A program made the position numbers and the translations under genes. The notes under the pieces are model-generated. The model saw only the letters and a program-made list of their open reading frames with translations, searched no databases and was not told where the DNA came from. A stretch of 50,840 nt of DNA from Nitrospira sp. (lineage in GTDB: Bacteria > Nitrospirota > Nitrospiria > Nitrospirales > Nitrospiraceae): NCBI GenBank assembly GCA_019636915.1, contig JAHBWQ010000003.1, forward strand, positions 1-50,840, written 5' to 3'. Position 1 is the first letter of the stretch. Every line of letters begins with the position of its first letter. Shown here one piece after another: positions 6,826 through 15,662 of this stretch.

Positions 6826-7734
6826 ATGAAGAAAGTGCTGTTAACGTTGATTATTACAGGAATGTTCGTCTTACCAGCATGGGCTGATCACGATGGATCA
6901 GAGGTGATATGTCACAATAGTTCGGTTTTCTTCTGTGAAAACTGGGAGGGGCGCGCCTTGGGATCCGGAGATTTTAGTTCACCCAAATACAAATCCCCTG
7001 GTTGGGCAAATTCTCAGTTAAACACGCAAGCTGTCGGCGCAACCGCGTACAGTGGTTCAAAGGGCTTTCAATTCACATACCCTTCCGGTAATAATACGGG
7101 GGGAGGGTTTATGACTGTAGACTTTCCGGGAGGTCCCTATCGAACCGTGTATTATCGTTGGATGACGAAATACTCGCCGAATTATGTCTGGTCGGCAGTG
7201 GCAACCAAGCATGATGAATTCTATCTTGCCGGCACGGGCGCAAGAACACCTCAACTCATGTGGTATAGTGGATCCGGGGCGCAAGTGACACAAAATACCC
7301 CAGATATTTTTCTCTACGCCTCGTCGCTAGGCCTTAACAAAGCTTTCTCCCAAAATATCAATTCTCCAGTAACCCCCATAGTCCGTGACCAATGGTATTG
7401 CATGGAAGTTAAGATCACGATGAATACCTGTGATACATGCCTCGACGGCAGTCTTGAGGGCTGGGTCAACGGAGTGCAAAAGTTCAGCTACCCCAACATA
7501 GCAACCGACACACAAGGGGCCAGGACAGTGAAAGGCTTACTCATGTCCTCTTATTGGAATTGCTATAGTGGAGGAGACAGTTGCACTGGAGGAGCCATCG
7601 ACACGCACCCATTAATGTATCGATGGGAAGATAATCATGTAGCCTCCACAGCACGAATCGGGTGTCCTAGCGGTGGAAGCGTCGCCTCCACTTCCCTTCC
7701 ACCAGCTCCAACAAACCTTACTGTAGTACAGTAG
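6826..7734 (+). CDS. Secreted protein with a probable lectin/polysaccharide-lyase-like jelly-roll domain
   Basis: This 302-residue protein has a clear signal peptide (MKKVLLTLIITGMFVLPAWA, cleaved before DHDG). The mature part is rich in Trp, Tyr, Gly and Ser with alternating strands (YRTVYYRWMTKYSP, WYCMEVKITMN, GSLEGWVNGVQKFSYP). This resembles concanavalin-like jelly rolls of secreted polysaccharide lyases and lectins. Several Cys pairs (CHNSSVFFC, CDTC, CYSGGDSC) could form disulphides. The C-terminus SLPPAPTNLTVV reads like the first residues of a fibronectin type III domain, cut short by a stop. No PEP-CTERM signal is present. A strong ribosome site (GAGAGGGGGG) precedes ATG 6826, under a sigma-54 promoter. 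It could bind or trim the polymer made by the facing EPS locus. Fold assignment is by pattern only. Confidence 0.6.
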   Translation: MKKVLLTLIITGMFVLPAWADHDGSEVICHNSSVFFCENWEGRALGSGDFSSPKYKSPGWANSQLNTQAVGATAYSGSKGFQFTYPSGNNTGGGFMTVDFPGGPYRTVYYRWMTKYSPNYVWSAVATKHDEFYLAGTGARTPQLMWYSGSGAQVTQNTPDIFLYASSLGLNKAFSQNINSPVTPIVRDQWYCMEVKITMNTCDTCLDGSLEGWVNGVQKFSYPNIATDTQGARTVKGLLMSSYWNCYSGGDSCTGGAIDTHPLMYRWEDNHVASTARIGCPSGGSVASTSLPPAPTNLTVVQ

Positions 7735-7752
7735 TGCCCTACTGCGCACACA

Positions 7753-7791
7753 CCAGGTTAGGTGGTCAGTCTTCTTGCCCACCTAACCTGG
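7753..7791. terminator. 13-bp perfect hairpin between convergent genes
   Basis: CCAGGTTAGGTGG (7753-7765) and CCACCTAACCTGG (7779-7791) pair perfectly around a 13-base loop. It lies 18 bases after the secreted-protein stop and 25 bases after the end of the oppositely oriented amidotransferase gene. No T-run follows on either strand, so it is not a classical intrinsic terminator. It may act as a bidirectional block to transcription or as an mRNA 3'-end stabiliser. Confidence 0.55.
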
Positions 7792-7815
7792 ATGACAGGA
7801 TCCTCTAAAGTCAGA

Positions 7816-9705
7816 CTACATGCCAGGTGGAACAGCGACATATTTACGTTCCCACGCCAGAAAACAAATGATCGCCCAGAGTCGCACCTCATGATTGTGT
7901 CTGCCAGACAAATGTTCGTCTACTAGATTCTTGACCTTTGCTAAATCAAACCAAGGTGATTCCTTTGCCTGTCGACTACCCACGAGATCCATAAGCATCG
8001 GCTTAAGACTGCCCCTGAGCCAGTAGGCCAGCGGGATCGAAAATCCCTGTTTGGGTCGAGCAAAATGTTGTGCAGGCAGTAGCGACCTCACAGCCTTCTT
8101 GAAAAGGACTTTCTTTTGAAATCCCTGAACCTTGAATCGGGTTGGAATTCTAAAAGCGAATTCGATCAACTTGTGGTCAACAAAAGGAACACGCACCTCA
8201 AGTGAATGAGCCATGCTGATTCGATCGCTGAGCGTCAAGAGATCATCCGGTAAGTACAGATTCATATCGGAACACAATGCCACGTCAAGCGGTTTCTGCA
8301 AGTGCATTTCTTCCAAAATCTGACTATAGCGCCCTACCCCTTTCCCAATGTTATTCAGGACATCGAGACGAAGAATGCTGGCTGCATCAGAGAACGCGGA
8401 AATAAATGAGCGATACCGTTCCTCAACAGGTAGTTCACCTGCAGCCATAAATCGTTTTAGCCGATCAATCCAATTCGACGCGCCATCCCTTGATGCAATC
8501 AATCCGACCAGGTTTACCAGCATGGAACGAACAGGCCCGGGAATATGCCTATACCATTCCCCCAATTGGAGCCCCACATACCGCTCATATCCTCCGAACA
8601 GTTCGTCACCTCCGAGCCCCGACAAGGCAACCTTAACGTGACGCGCGGTCTCACCACAGACTAGCCAATTCGGAATCGCGGATGAATCAGCAAACGGTTC
8701 GTCAAATGATGTCACGATGCCAGGCAACAGAGATTCAACATTGGGAGCCAGCATACACTCTATGTGCTTAGTACCATAGCGTGTCGCGATCTCTCGCGCC
8801 GGTACCCGTTCATCAAAATCACCAACCTCTGTGGTCAACCCAACAGTAAAAGTTCGCACTGGCTCGGGCGATGCTTTAGCCATAAGTGCGACCAAGGAAC
8901 CGGAATCTAACCCTCCGCTGAGGAATGCTCCGACAGAAACATCGGCGACCATATGACTCTCGACCGCATCTCGAAGCTGGACATTTAGTTCCTCGACCCA
9001 CTCTTCTTCTCTTTTCATGTCGTTTGGTTGTGGCTTAACAGACCAATACCGCTTTAGTGAGATTGCCCCATTCCGATAGATGAGTTGATGAGCAGGCAGT
9101 AATTTATTGATAGACTCAAAGATCGACAGATGCCCTGGAACACAGAGGTGAACCATGTACTCGGCTACAGCCTGAGCGGAAATCTCGCGCGATAATTCAG
9201 GAAGCACCAAGAGAGATTTGAGTTCGGATGCGAACGCAATTCCCAAACACGTATGAGCGTAGTAGAGCGGTTTAATTCCCACTCGATCTCGAGCTAGCAA
9301 CAAAGTCTGTTGCCGAGAATCCCACACCGCAAAGGCAAACATACCCCTCAGTTCGATCACACAGTCAGCCCCCCGCTCCTCATAGAGATGCACAATCACT
9401 TCGGTATCACTGGCAGTTGAGAATCGATGTCCCTTCGCTTCCAGTTTCTGCTTCAACTCCTTGTAGTTATAGATCTCTCCATTCAGAACTACCCAGATAG
9501 AACGATCCTCATTTGCAATCGGCTGCTTTCCCCCGGCTAAATCAATAATGCTGAGCCGTCGCATTCCCATCCCAACTGATCCGTTGACAAACTGACCGTG
9601 GTCATCTGGCCCGCGATGGATAATCCGATCACACATGCCCCGCACCGTCTCGGATGATACAGGGCTGGACGGATCGCTATGAACCATTCCTGCTATGCCA
9701 CACAT
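7816..9705 (-). CDS. asnB: Asparagine synthase-type amidotransferase (EPS-associated)
   Basis: This 629-residue two-domain enzyme starts MCGIAG, with the class II glutaminase nucleophile at Cys2, followed by RRLSIIDL and NGEIYNY. The synthetase domain carries the ATP pyrophosphatase loop SGGLDSGS at 263-270 and ends with FPxPKQGFSIP-like ARPKQGFSIP. Ammonia freed from glutamine is transferred to an adenylated carboxylate. In EPS loci such proteins, including the exosortase-A-associated amidotransferases of similar length, probably amidate uronic acids and do not make asparagine. It is the last gene of the - strand locus. The ATG at 9705 is fixed by the requirement for Cys2. Confidence 0.85.
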   Translation of the reverse strand: MCGIAGMVHSDPSSPVSSETVRGMCDRIIHRGPDDHGQFVNGSVGMGMRRLSIIDLAGGKQPIANEDRSIWVVLNGEIYNYKELKQKLEAKGHRFSTASDTEVIVHLYEERGADCVIELRGMFAFAVWDSRQQTLLLARDRVGIKPLYYAHTCLGIAFASELKSLLVLPELSREISAQAVAEYMVHLCVPGHLSIFESINKLLPAHQLIYRNGAISLKRYWSVKPQPNDMKREEEWVEELNVQLRDAVESHMVADVSVGAFLSGGLDSGSLVALMAKASPEPVRTFTVGLTTEVGDFDERVPAREIATRYGTKHIECMLAPNVESLLPGIVTSFDEPFADSSAIPNWLVCGETARHVKVALSGLGGDELFGGYERYVGLQLGEWYRHIPGPVRSMLVNLVGLIASRDGASNWIDRLKRFMAAGELPVEERYRSFISAFSDAASILRLDVLNNIGKGVGRYSQILEEMHLQKPLDVALCSDMNLYLPDDLLTLSDRISMAHSLEVRVPFVDHKLIEFAFRIPTRFKVQGFQKKVLFKKAVRSLLPAQHFARPKQGFSIPLAYWLRGSLKPMLMDLVGSRQAKESPWFDLAKVKNLVDEHLSGRHNHEVRLWAIICFLAWERKYVAVPPGM

Positions 9706-9770
9706 TATCTGCTTATGCTCCTCGCTTCACCACTTGATCATGAATTCAGTATCTTCAAGCTCCCTGCTCA

Positions 9771-10889
9771 CTAAACAATTTTTATCGGATACCGGGACCT
9801 ATATATTTCATACAGTTCTCCATATGCCTGAACCATTCGAGCACTGGAGAACTTATCTTGAATTGTTCTCTGTGCATTCTTTCCCATTGCATCCATTAAT
9901 TGCCTATTCCTTACAAGAAGAAGGCATTTTGCTGCAAACTCTTTTCTGTCCCTGCTTTTGATCAGAAATCCATCTTGCCCATTTATAATAATTTCAGGAA
10001 TTCCTCCCACCATAGGGGCTACGACAGGCCTCCCCTTAGCCATGGCCTCTAAAATACTGAGGGGTAAACCTTCGTGAATTGATGTGTTCAAATAGATATC
10101 AATCTCGTCATAGAATGCATGTGCATCTTCACGGTACCCTTCAAAGACGATCGTATCTAACAACCCCAGTTCCCGAACCCGCTCAGTAAGACGCTGCTTC
10201 AATGGGCCGTCTCCGAGAATCCTGAACCGTACGTTCGATACTTCTTGGAGAACACCGGCGGCAACATCGATAAACAAGTTAAAATCCTTCACTTCGACTA
10301 ATCGTCCAGCCGTGCCTATTTGCAATTTCTGTTCAGTAGACCTTTCATGTATTAATGAAGCGGTTGAAGAAACCCCATTATGAACGACTGCAATGTTGCA
10401 TCCATCAAACTTCCCGATTTCTCTGAGCTGCCTCTCCAGCTCGAATGAAACTGCTACCATACAAGAATACCAGTTCCTAAGCACATAGTGATTCAGTTCT
10501 TCTTTCAGCCTCGGCATGCAGCCTACCTTCTCGTTTGTTGGCTCAGGCAAGCCGTGCACAGTTGACATGAGCGCTCTCACACCGAGCAACTTTCCCAAGA
10601 TGCCACCGACAACATTCTCTTTGTGCCTGTGCGCATGAATCAACTCTACGTTCCTTTTTCTCAAGAGCTGATATGCTCGTCCGACAATTCCCGGAAGAGA
10701 ATATATAGACTCATCGATCACGTAGTTTTCCACACCGATCTCGGTGAGCTTCCTCGACAAAGTCCCATGTGTCATCAAGATAACTAGAAGGTTATGCCGT
10801 CGTTGCTGACGAAGCCCAGCAAGAAGGGCATAGATCATCTGCTCTGCACCAGCCCAAAGATCACCAGAACATATATGAACAATCATCAT
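9771..10889 (-). CDS. Glycosyltransferase family 4
   Basis: This is a GT-B-fold retaining glycosyltransferase of about 372 residues. The N-terminal Rossmann half opens IVHICSGDLWAGAEQ (the GT4 glycine-rich loop with GAEQ). The C-terminal half has GTAGRLVEVKDFNLFIDVA, FEGYREDAHAFY and the signature E-x7-E (HEGLPLSILEAMAKG), which contacts the nucleotide. It would add one sugar to the lipid-linked repeat unit on the cytoplasmic face. I start it at the ATG pair 10889/10886, where the fold begins and AAAGAG lies upstream; the frame is open to 10937. The donor sugar cannot be read from sequence. Confidence 0.8.
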   Translation of the reverse strand: MMIVHICSGDLWAGAEQMIYALLAGLRQQRRHNLLVILMTHGTLSRKLTEIGVENYVIDESIYSLPGIVGRAYQLLRKRNVELIHAHRHKENVVGGILGKLLGVRALMSTVHGLPEPTNEKVGCMPRLKEELNHYVLRNWYSCMVAVSFELERQLREIGKFDGCNIAVVHNGVSSTASLIHERSTEQKLQIGTAGRLVEVKDFNLFIDVAAGVLQEVSNVRFRILGDGPLKQRLTERVRELGLLDTIVFEGYREDAHAFYDEIDIYLNTSIHEGLPLSILEAMAKGRPVVAPMVGGIPEIIINGQDGFLIKSRDRKEFAAKCLLLVRNRQLMDAMGKNAQRTIQDKFSSARMVQAYGELYEIYRSRYPIKIV

Positions 10890-11092
10890 TGCTCTTTGGT
10901 TAATAGCGACATCATAAAGAGGCACAAAATACCGCAATGATCAGTTACCACAAAAACCATAACAAGACCTATTATCGGCCTTCTGCTCATATTTTCAAGA
11001 CAGCGGCTTCGCGATGTCCAGCGAACTCCTTGCCGTTGTCATGGATAATCTGGCGTTGGTTGTCAAACGGAACCCATCAGACAAATCCTAGC

Positions 11093-12493
11093 CTAAAACT
11101 GGAAATAGATGAATGATGGAGCTTCGAGTGTCAGACCGCAAAAAATCAGTAGCAAGCACGCATACACGCAGGCTTGAGCAGGAGTCGGCATGAAAGTAAG
11201 CCGTACCAGGACCCTATCGACGTAGGATTTTGGTACTACATGAATCACGATCGCCAAGCCGAGGACGCTATAGAAAAGTGGGTGGAGCTGAGTCCCCATG
11301 GTCATTTTTGCAAATCCTTTCATGTACAGAACAAAATCCTGCCAATCTTGTACTCGAAAGAGTAACCACCCAAATACAATCACATGGAAACACTGAATTT
11401 GCTTGAGCGCTTTGATATACCACGGTACCTCCGGAGGCACTCGCGGCCCCGAACGGCCAAGAACCAGCCAAAGACCATGCCACGCCCCCCATGCCACAAA
11501 ATGGAGGGACGCTCCGTGCCACAACCCACCGAGCAACATAGTCGTGACCAAGTTGACGCCGACCCGAAACACACCCCCACGGTTTCCGCCTAGCGGAATA
11601 TAGAGATAGTCTCTGAGCCATGTTGAAAGGGTGATATGCCACCGCGTCCAGAACTCTCTGATGTTCTGGGACAAATACGGGCGATCAAAGTTTGTGGGTA
11701 GTTGAAAGCCTAGGATCTTTGCAAGTCCAATAGCGATATCGCTGTATCCCGAGAAGTCATTGTAAATTTGGAAGGTGTAGCCGTATAGCGCCAGCAAAAG
11801 ATCCCACGACGAGAAATCTGCAGGCCGCGCAAAGACTTCATCAACAGCGAGATTTGCCAACAAATCCGCCAACACAACTTTCTTGAATAGGCCTCGAAAC
11901 ACAAGGCATAGACCGGCATGAACACCATCTTCAGAAACTCGCGGCGTGGTTTGCAATTGCGGAAGAAATTGGTTGGCTCGCACGATCGGGCCGGCAATCA
12001 GTTGAGGAAAAAAAGCCACAAACACGGAAAACTTCAGAAAGTTCCGTTCGACGAGCGACCGATCTCGATACAAATCGATAGTATAACTCATGGTCTGAAA
12101 TGTATAGAACGAGATCCCGACAGGCAGAAGCAGATGATGTCGCAACGGGGCAATATCAATCCCGAGAACGGTCGCAACTGGTTCGCCAAGATCGACAAAG
12201 AAGTTAAAGTACTTGAATACGGCCAACAAACCGATGTTCCAAGTCAAACTTGTTGTCAGAATGGCTTTCCGCCAGGAACTTGGATACTCTCTCGCCAACA
12301 ACAATCCGACAGAATAATCCACGACAGTCGCACAAGCCAGAAGGCCTGCATACCTCCAGTTCCACGACATGTAAAAGGCATAGCTGATGACCAACAGGCA
12401 GACATTCCTGACTGTTGCAGATCGAAAGCAGACCGCGTAGAGGAACAGGGCGCCCGGCAGAAAGAACAAGAATTCTGGAGAATTAAAATTCAT
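11093..12493 (-). CDS. MBOAT-family O-acyltransferase (AlgI/DltB-like)
   Basis: This 466-residue polytopic membrane protein has about ten hydrophobic segments and the AlgI landmarks. These are FPQLIAGPIVR at about 162-172, FWTRWHITLSTWLRDYLYIPLGG (His286) and GGLWHGAS (His326, the invariant membrane His). AlgI-like proteins pass acetyl groups across the inner membrane to a periplasmic SGNH partner that esterifies the polysaccharide. Two SGNH proteins are encoded just upstream in the same direction, which supports that role. Only 18 bases separate the ATG from an IS5-type element, whose insertion split what had been a 20-bp gap to the preceding gene. The remaining leader has only a weak ribosome site (ACAGGT). 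Confidence 0.88.
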   Translation of the reverse strand: MNFNSPEFLFFLPGALFLYAVCFRSATVRNVCLLVISYAFYMSWNWRYAGLLACATVVDYSVGLLLAREYPSSWRKAILTTSLTWNIGLLAVFKYFNFFVDLGEPVATVLGIDIAPLRHHLLLPVGISFYTFQTMSYTIDLYRDRSLVERNFLKFSVFVAFFPQLIAGPIVRANQFLPQLQTTPRVSEDGVHAGLCLVFRGLFKKVVLADLLANLAVDEVFARPADFSSWDLLLALYGYTFQIYNDFSGYSDIAIGLAKILGFQLPTNFDRPYLSQNIREFWTRWHITLSTWLRDYLYIPLGGNRGGVFRVGVNLVTTMLLGGLWHGASLHFVAWGAWHGLWLVLGRSGPRVPPEVPWYIKALKQIQCFHVIVFGWLLFRVQDWQDFVLYMKGFAKMTMGTQLHPLFYSVLGLAIVIHVVPKSYVDRVLVRLTFMPTPAQACVYACLLLIFCGLTLEAPSFIYFQF

Positions 12494-12521
12494 ACCTGTG
12501 CATCAGTACTAGGGCGTGTCA

Positions 12522-12911
12522 TCAATTAAGCCATGTCATGGAGGCGACGAGATAGATCGCGCCAAGAAAGTTGGCAGCGCGTTTATCATACCGTGTGGCG
12601 ATGGCGCGGAACTGCTTGAGTCTGGCGAAGAAGTTCTCGATCAGATGCCGGGCCTTGTATAACTCTTCATCATATGGGCGGTTGACGGTTCTGTTCGATT
12701 TTGATGGAATCACGATCGTTTTCCCTGCTTTTCGTAGAGGGTCGATGACCCGCGCATCGGCATCAAACGCTTTATCGGCAATGAGTGTGTCGGCGGTCAT
12801 GCCGGGCAGCAGCGCATCAGCTCCCTCAAGATCATGTGCCTGACCCGGTGTCAGATGGAAGCCCGTGGGATTACCCAGCGCATCGCATCGGGCATGGATT
12901 TTCGTGGTCAA
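12522..12911 (-). CDS. IS427-type transposase, OrfB part
   Basis: This is the C-terminal half of the DDE transposase, 129 residues. It opens TTKIHARCDALGNPTGFHLTPGQAHD, carries the second catalytic Asp (LIADKAFD, about residue 46) and the Glu in LIENFFARLKQFRAIATRYDK (about residue 92). The TTG at 12911 overlaps the orfA stop, but in this group the functional enzyme is an OrfAB fusion made by frameshifting. Reading upstream in this frame gives SKGGL-TTKIH, which continues the family consensus. It ends only ten bases inside the left end of the element. Confidence 0.85.
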   Translation of the reverse strand: MTTKIHARCDALGNPTGFHLTPGQAHDLEGADALLPGMTADTLIADKAFDADARVIDPLRKAGKTIVIPSKSNRTVNRPYDEELYKARHLIENFFARLKQFRAIATRYDKRAANFLGAIYLVASMTWLN

Positions 12912-13282
12912 TCCCCCTTTTGAGCGCCCGATGCATTCCGCCGTCCGATCCCCCCCTTTGCCCCAGCACTATGCTGGTGGGCACGGACAATGGTGGAATC
13001 GATCATCGCATATTCATTGTCGAGGTCCTCGGCGAGACGCTCAAACACCCGCTTCCAGACGCCGCGTTGGCTCCAGCGTGTATGGCGCGTGTGGATGACC
13101 CGAAAATCTCCGAACCGCTCCGGCAAATCCCTCCATGGGATCCCGGCGCGATACCGGTACAACACCGCTTCCACAAATAGCCGGTTGTCTTTCGCCGTCA
13201 CCCCCACGGTGTCTTCACGGCCTGGGAGCAGGCTCTCGATCTTCTCCCATTGATCGTCTCGCAATGCATACCGACGTACCAT
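12908..13282 (-). CDS. IS427-type transposase, OrfA part
   Basis: This is the N-terminal half of the transposase, 124 residues: the DUF4096-like domain (RYALRDDQWEKIESLLPG, YRYRAGIPWRDLPERFG) followed by the first catalytic Asp in MIDSTIVRAHQHSAGAKGG (Asp95). The last residues (ASGAQKGD) depart from the family because the frame ends. An A AAG GGG run (12914-12920 on this strand) lies just before the stop. A -1 shift there joins it to OrfB in the consensus reading. The protein appears intact, with a plausible start at 13282. Confidence 0.85.
   Translation of the reverse strand: MVRRYALRDDQWEKIESLLPGREDTVGVTAKDNRLFVEAVLYRYRAGIPWRDLPERFGDFRVIHTRHTRWSQRGVWKRVFERLAEDLDNEYAMIDSTIVRAHQHSAGAKGGIGRRNASGAQKGD
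12914..12920 (-). other. Likely -1 frameshift site in the IS427-type transposase
   Basis: A AAG GGG is in register with orfA codons and lies just before the orfA stop codon. Slipping back one base gives AAA GGG and then the orfB frame, whose product (SKGGLTTKIH) restores the conserved junction of this transposase group. A-rich heptamers of this sort are common shift sites in bacterial elements. Confidence 0.5.
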
Positions 13283-13369
13283 TGATAAGCCCCTCCTCGG
13301 CTTACCAACAGTGAAGCACAGCTGGACTCACCTGTGAATCCTGAAAATTAATTGATGACAGGCCCTAAT

Positions 13370-14413
13370 CTAACGGACAGCTACCTCAACGCCTGGCTCT
13401 AGCAGTCGATGCGCCAACACGGCTGCGACTGCCGCATGTCCCTTCGGTGTGAAATGCACGAAGTCTCGAAAATACTCGGTGTGTCCCGCAATATCTAGTT
13501 CGAGATCGATAACAAGTACACCCTCCCGCGCCCCGACCTGCCTGATGATATCGTTAAATCGCTCAATCGTTGTCACCCAACCCTCCAAAGACAAATAGCT
13601 GTTGTATTGGAAGATTCCGGTCACGACGTCATAAGGAAAATGTGGAAGATCCTTCCTCGAATGGCTAGTGGCAAATGTGCACAAAACTGGTATCGCGCCC
13701 TCCGCCCTGACAGCCCGGACAAACTCCAGCACTTCCCGCTCGAATGCGCTCTCACCTTCCTGGCCAAGTCCGTTTGAAAGGACGCGCATTGTACCAAGAG
13801 AAGCGGTGATATGGCCTTTGAGTTTTGCATACAGGGTTGTGGCCTCGATGATCCGCTGTCCCCAGTTCAGGCTGAGCCCCGCGCCACTCCCTTCCGGCTC
13901 TCCTCCTTTTTTTCTGTACATCCCCTTGCTCCCGAGCAGGCGCTTCGAAAGCTGCGTGATGGTAAGAGACATCTGATAGAGGATGACCACATCCGGCTTC
14001 CACTTAGGTGCGAGAGAATGTAAATGCTCCACGTTACCGCCGATGCCTGTTCCGGCGACGCCTGCGTTAAGAACGGTCGCGTTGACCCCGCGGTCTTGCA
14101 GGAGACTTTCGAGGACGGTCGGGAAAATTTCAGCAGGATTTACGTACTGATCTTCGGCATGCGATGACGAGGCGATCCAGTAGCGAAAGGTACCAACCGG
14201 TTTATCACTTGAGACAATCCGGCTTCGGAACGGAAACTCAGGAGTTGGTCCATACGATGCAGCGCGGGGATTGCTCGTGAACGGTGTAGGCTTGTTTGTT
14301 CCCAGTAGAAGAGTATCCCAGCCTCGCATATGAGCATGCACCTCGAGAGCGATTTCCATACTCGTCACATAGACCACGATAAATCCGAAAATTCGTAGGT
14401 ACTTAAACGTCAT
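13370..14413 (-). CDS. SGNH/AlgX-like membrane-anchored protein, probable polysaccharide O-acetylation partner
   Basis: This 347-residue protein has an N-terminal membrane segment (about 8-25) and a periplasmic alpha/beta domain with SGNH features. These are IASSSHAED in place of the usual GDS block (Ser present, Gly-Asp replaced), LNAGVAGTG for block II, and DFVHFTPKGHAA for the terminal Asp-x-x-His block. It is homologous in layout to the next gene upstream, a second SGNH protein, and precedes the MBOAT gene. This suggests it takes acyl groups delivered through the MBOAT channel. The altered first block makes catalysis less certain than for its neighbour. Its stop codon is five bases from an IS427-type element. 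Confidence 0.65.
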   Translation of the reverse strand: MTFKYLRIFGFIVVYVTSMEIALEVHAHMRGWDTLLLGTNKPTPFTSNPRAASYGPTPEFPFRSRIVSSDKPVGTFRYWIASSSHAEDQYVNPAEIFPTVLESLLQDRGVNATVLNAGVAGTGIGGNVEHLHSLAPKWKPDVVILYQMSLTITQLSKRLLGSKGMYRKKGGEPEGSGAGLSLNWGQRIIEATTLYAKLKGHITASLGTMRVLSNGLGQEGESAFEREVLEFVRAVRAEGAIPVLCTFATSHSRKDLPHFPYDVVTGIFQYNSYLSLEGWVTTIERFNDIIRQVGAREGVLVIDLELDIAGHTEYFRDFVHFTPKGHAAVAAVLAHRLLEPGVEVAVR

Positions 14414-14514
14414 CGTAGGTTGGATGGAAACCGAGCGAGGGCCTAGTGGTGGCCGGCACCATCTCTTTATACATTCAGCCCAGGATATTACGTCGAAGGT
14501 TTGGCCACCGACGC

Positions 14515-15594
14515 TTAAAGCATTTCCTGAATTTTCGCATAGATACTGTCCGCGATTATGCGTTGCCCTTTTTCGTTAGGGTGCATAGTGTCCCAGAACA
14601 GACTGTACTTATCGTACTTCTCAAACTCGGCATCCAGATCCACGAGCGGAATCTCTTCATGTTCCGCCACACTGCGAATCATCCGATTATATGCACGATG
14701 GAGGCTGAGCAACTTATTGACACTGTACGCATTCCCGTACCAAGGGAACATGACATTCTGCCGTTTGATATCTTCCTCCGACATCCCCTCCCGCACAACT
14801 GTCGGCCTCGTCATGATAAGCGCCTTGATGTGTTTGGCTTTCAAAATTTTGATCATCTCAAGTAAGTTGCCACGAAACTCGGACGACTCAAAAGTATCAT
14901 AAAAGTGAAGGTCATCTGTGGTGTTCACCACGTTTGGCTTCGCGAGCACCGGCCGGACATAGGAGAAAATCACCTTTTTGTAGGCCTTGATCAAATAGCT
15001 TTGCTCCATGAGTCGAGCCAACGCTGTATACCGTCCGGTTTCAGCGAGGTTCTCCGGATTGGCTTTCATGAAATCATTCCAGCCGACATAGATGGTCACC
15101 AAATCAGGCTGATACTGAAGCACATCCTCCTTGAGCCGCGCCAAGGCAAAGCCGGAATGATAACCTTCGACCCCTGCATTGATCACCTCAAATTCCTTTC
15201 CCGACTTGTCCGCATGGAGCATTTTATGCAGCACACCTGGATACGTATATTCCATTATTCCAAATGTGCAAGAATCTCCGATGGTAAAAATCCTGTAGAC
15301 ATTTTTTGGTTTCTCCGCCGAAAACTCGACCCCGATGAAGCCTTTTGAATTCACGATCAAGGGAGGCCCGTTGCCAAGGATATGCACGCCCGGAACTGGT
15401 TCATATCGACCCTTGGAAGCATTATAAATTTCGTGCGACGACCTAAAGTAGTATGACCAGACTCGAATTCCCCCTTCGAGGGACAGCAAGATGAGAACCA
15501 CGATAATCGTGATAAACAGAGTCGCTCGAGCGAGCGTTATCTGGCTCTTCTGAGCGCGCGGCACCGAATGCTCGTGTTCCCTAAATCCCACCAT
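14515..15594 (-). CDS. SGNH/GDSL hydrolase-fold protein, membrane-anchored
   Basis: This 359-residue protein has one N-terminal transmembrane segment (about 22-40) and a periplasmic SGNH domain. Block I is TIGDSCTFG with the nucleophile Ser108, block II is NAGVEGY with Gly141, block III is YVGWNDF with Asn173, and block V is DTMHPNEKGQ with the Asp/His pair near the C-terminus. All canonical catalytic residues are visible. Bacterial members beside an MBOAT protein are O-acetyltransferases for EPS; free-standing members are esterases. The GAGG in front of ATG 15594 is close (3 bases). It lies between the GT2 and the second SGNH gene on the same strand. Confidence 0.75.
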   Translation of the reverse strand: MVGFREHEHSVPRAQKSQITLARATLFITIIVVLILLSLEGGIRVWSYYFRSSHEIYNASKGRYEPVPGVHILGNGPPLIVNSKGFIGVEFSAEKPKNVYRIFTIGDSCTFGIMEYTYPGVLHKMLHADKSGKEFEVINAGVEGYHSGFALARLKEDVLQYQPDLVTIYVGWNDFMKANPENLAETGRYTALARLMEQSYLIKAYKKVIFSYVRPVLAKPNVVNTTDDLHFYDTFESSEFRGNLLEMIKILKAKHIKALIMTRPTVVREGMSEEDIKRQNVMFPWYGNAYSVNKLLSLHRAYNRMIRSVAEHEEIPLVDLDAEFEKYDKYSLFWDTMHPNEKGQRIIADSIYAKIQEML

Positions 15595-15662
15595 TCACCT
15601 CATCTATAAATTCCGACAGACGCAATATTTACTTGTGTGCGAAACACTATCGCACACTTCGA

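Larger units (their letters stand above)
12512..13365 (-). mobile_element. IS5-family (IS427-type) insertion sequence with TA target duplication
   Basis: The 854-bp element has near-perfect ends: GGGCGTGTCATCAATTAA on the left, and inward from the right GGGCCTGTCATCAATTAA. It is flanked by TA at 12510-12511 and 13366-13367. It encodes two overlapping frames, as in the IS427 group. It sits between the SGNH gene (stop at 13370) and the MBOAT gene (start at 12493). Removing it with one TA leaves a 20-bp intergenic gap, so it entered an operon without destroying either coding region. The intact ends and frames suggest a recent insertion. Confidence 0.88.

Noticed and set aside
11918-12529. 203-codon open frame on the + strand
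   Set aside because: It lies entirely antisense to the MBOAT gene, has no ribosome site or domain pattern, and follows from that gene's codon structure.
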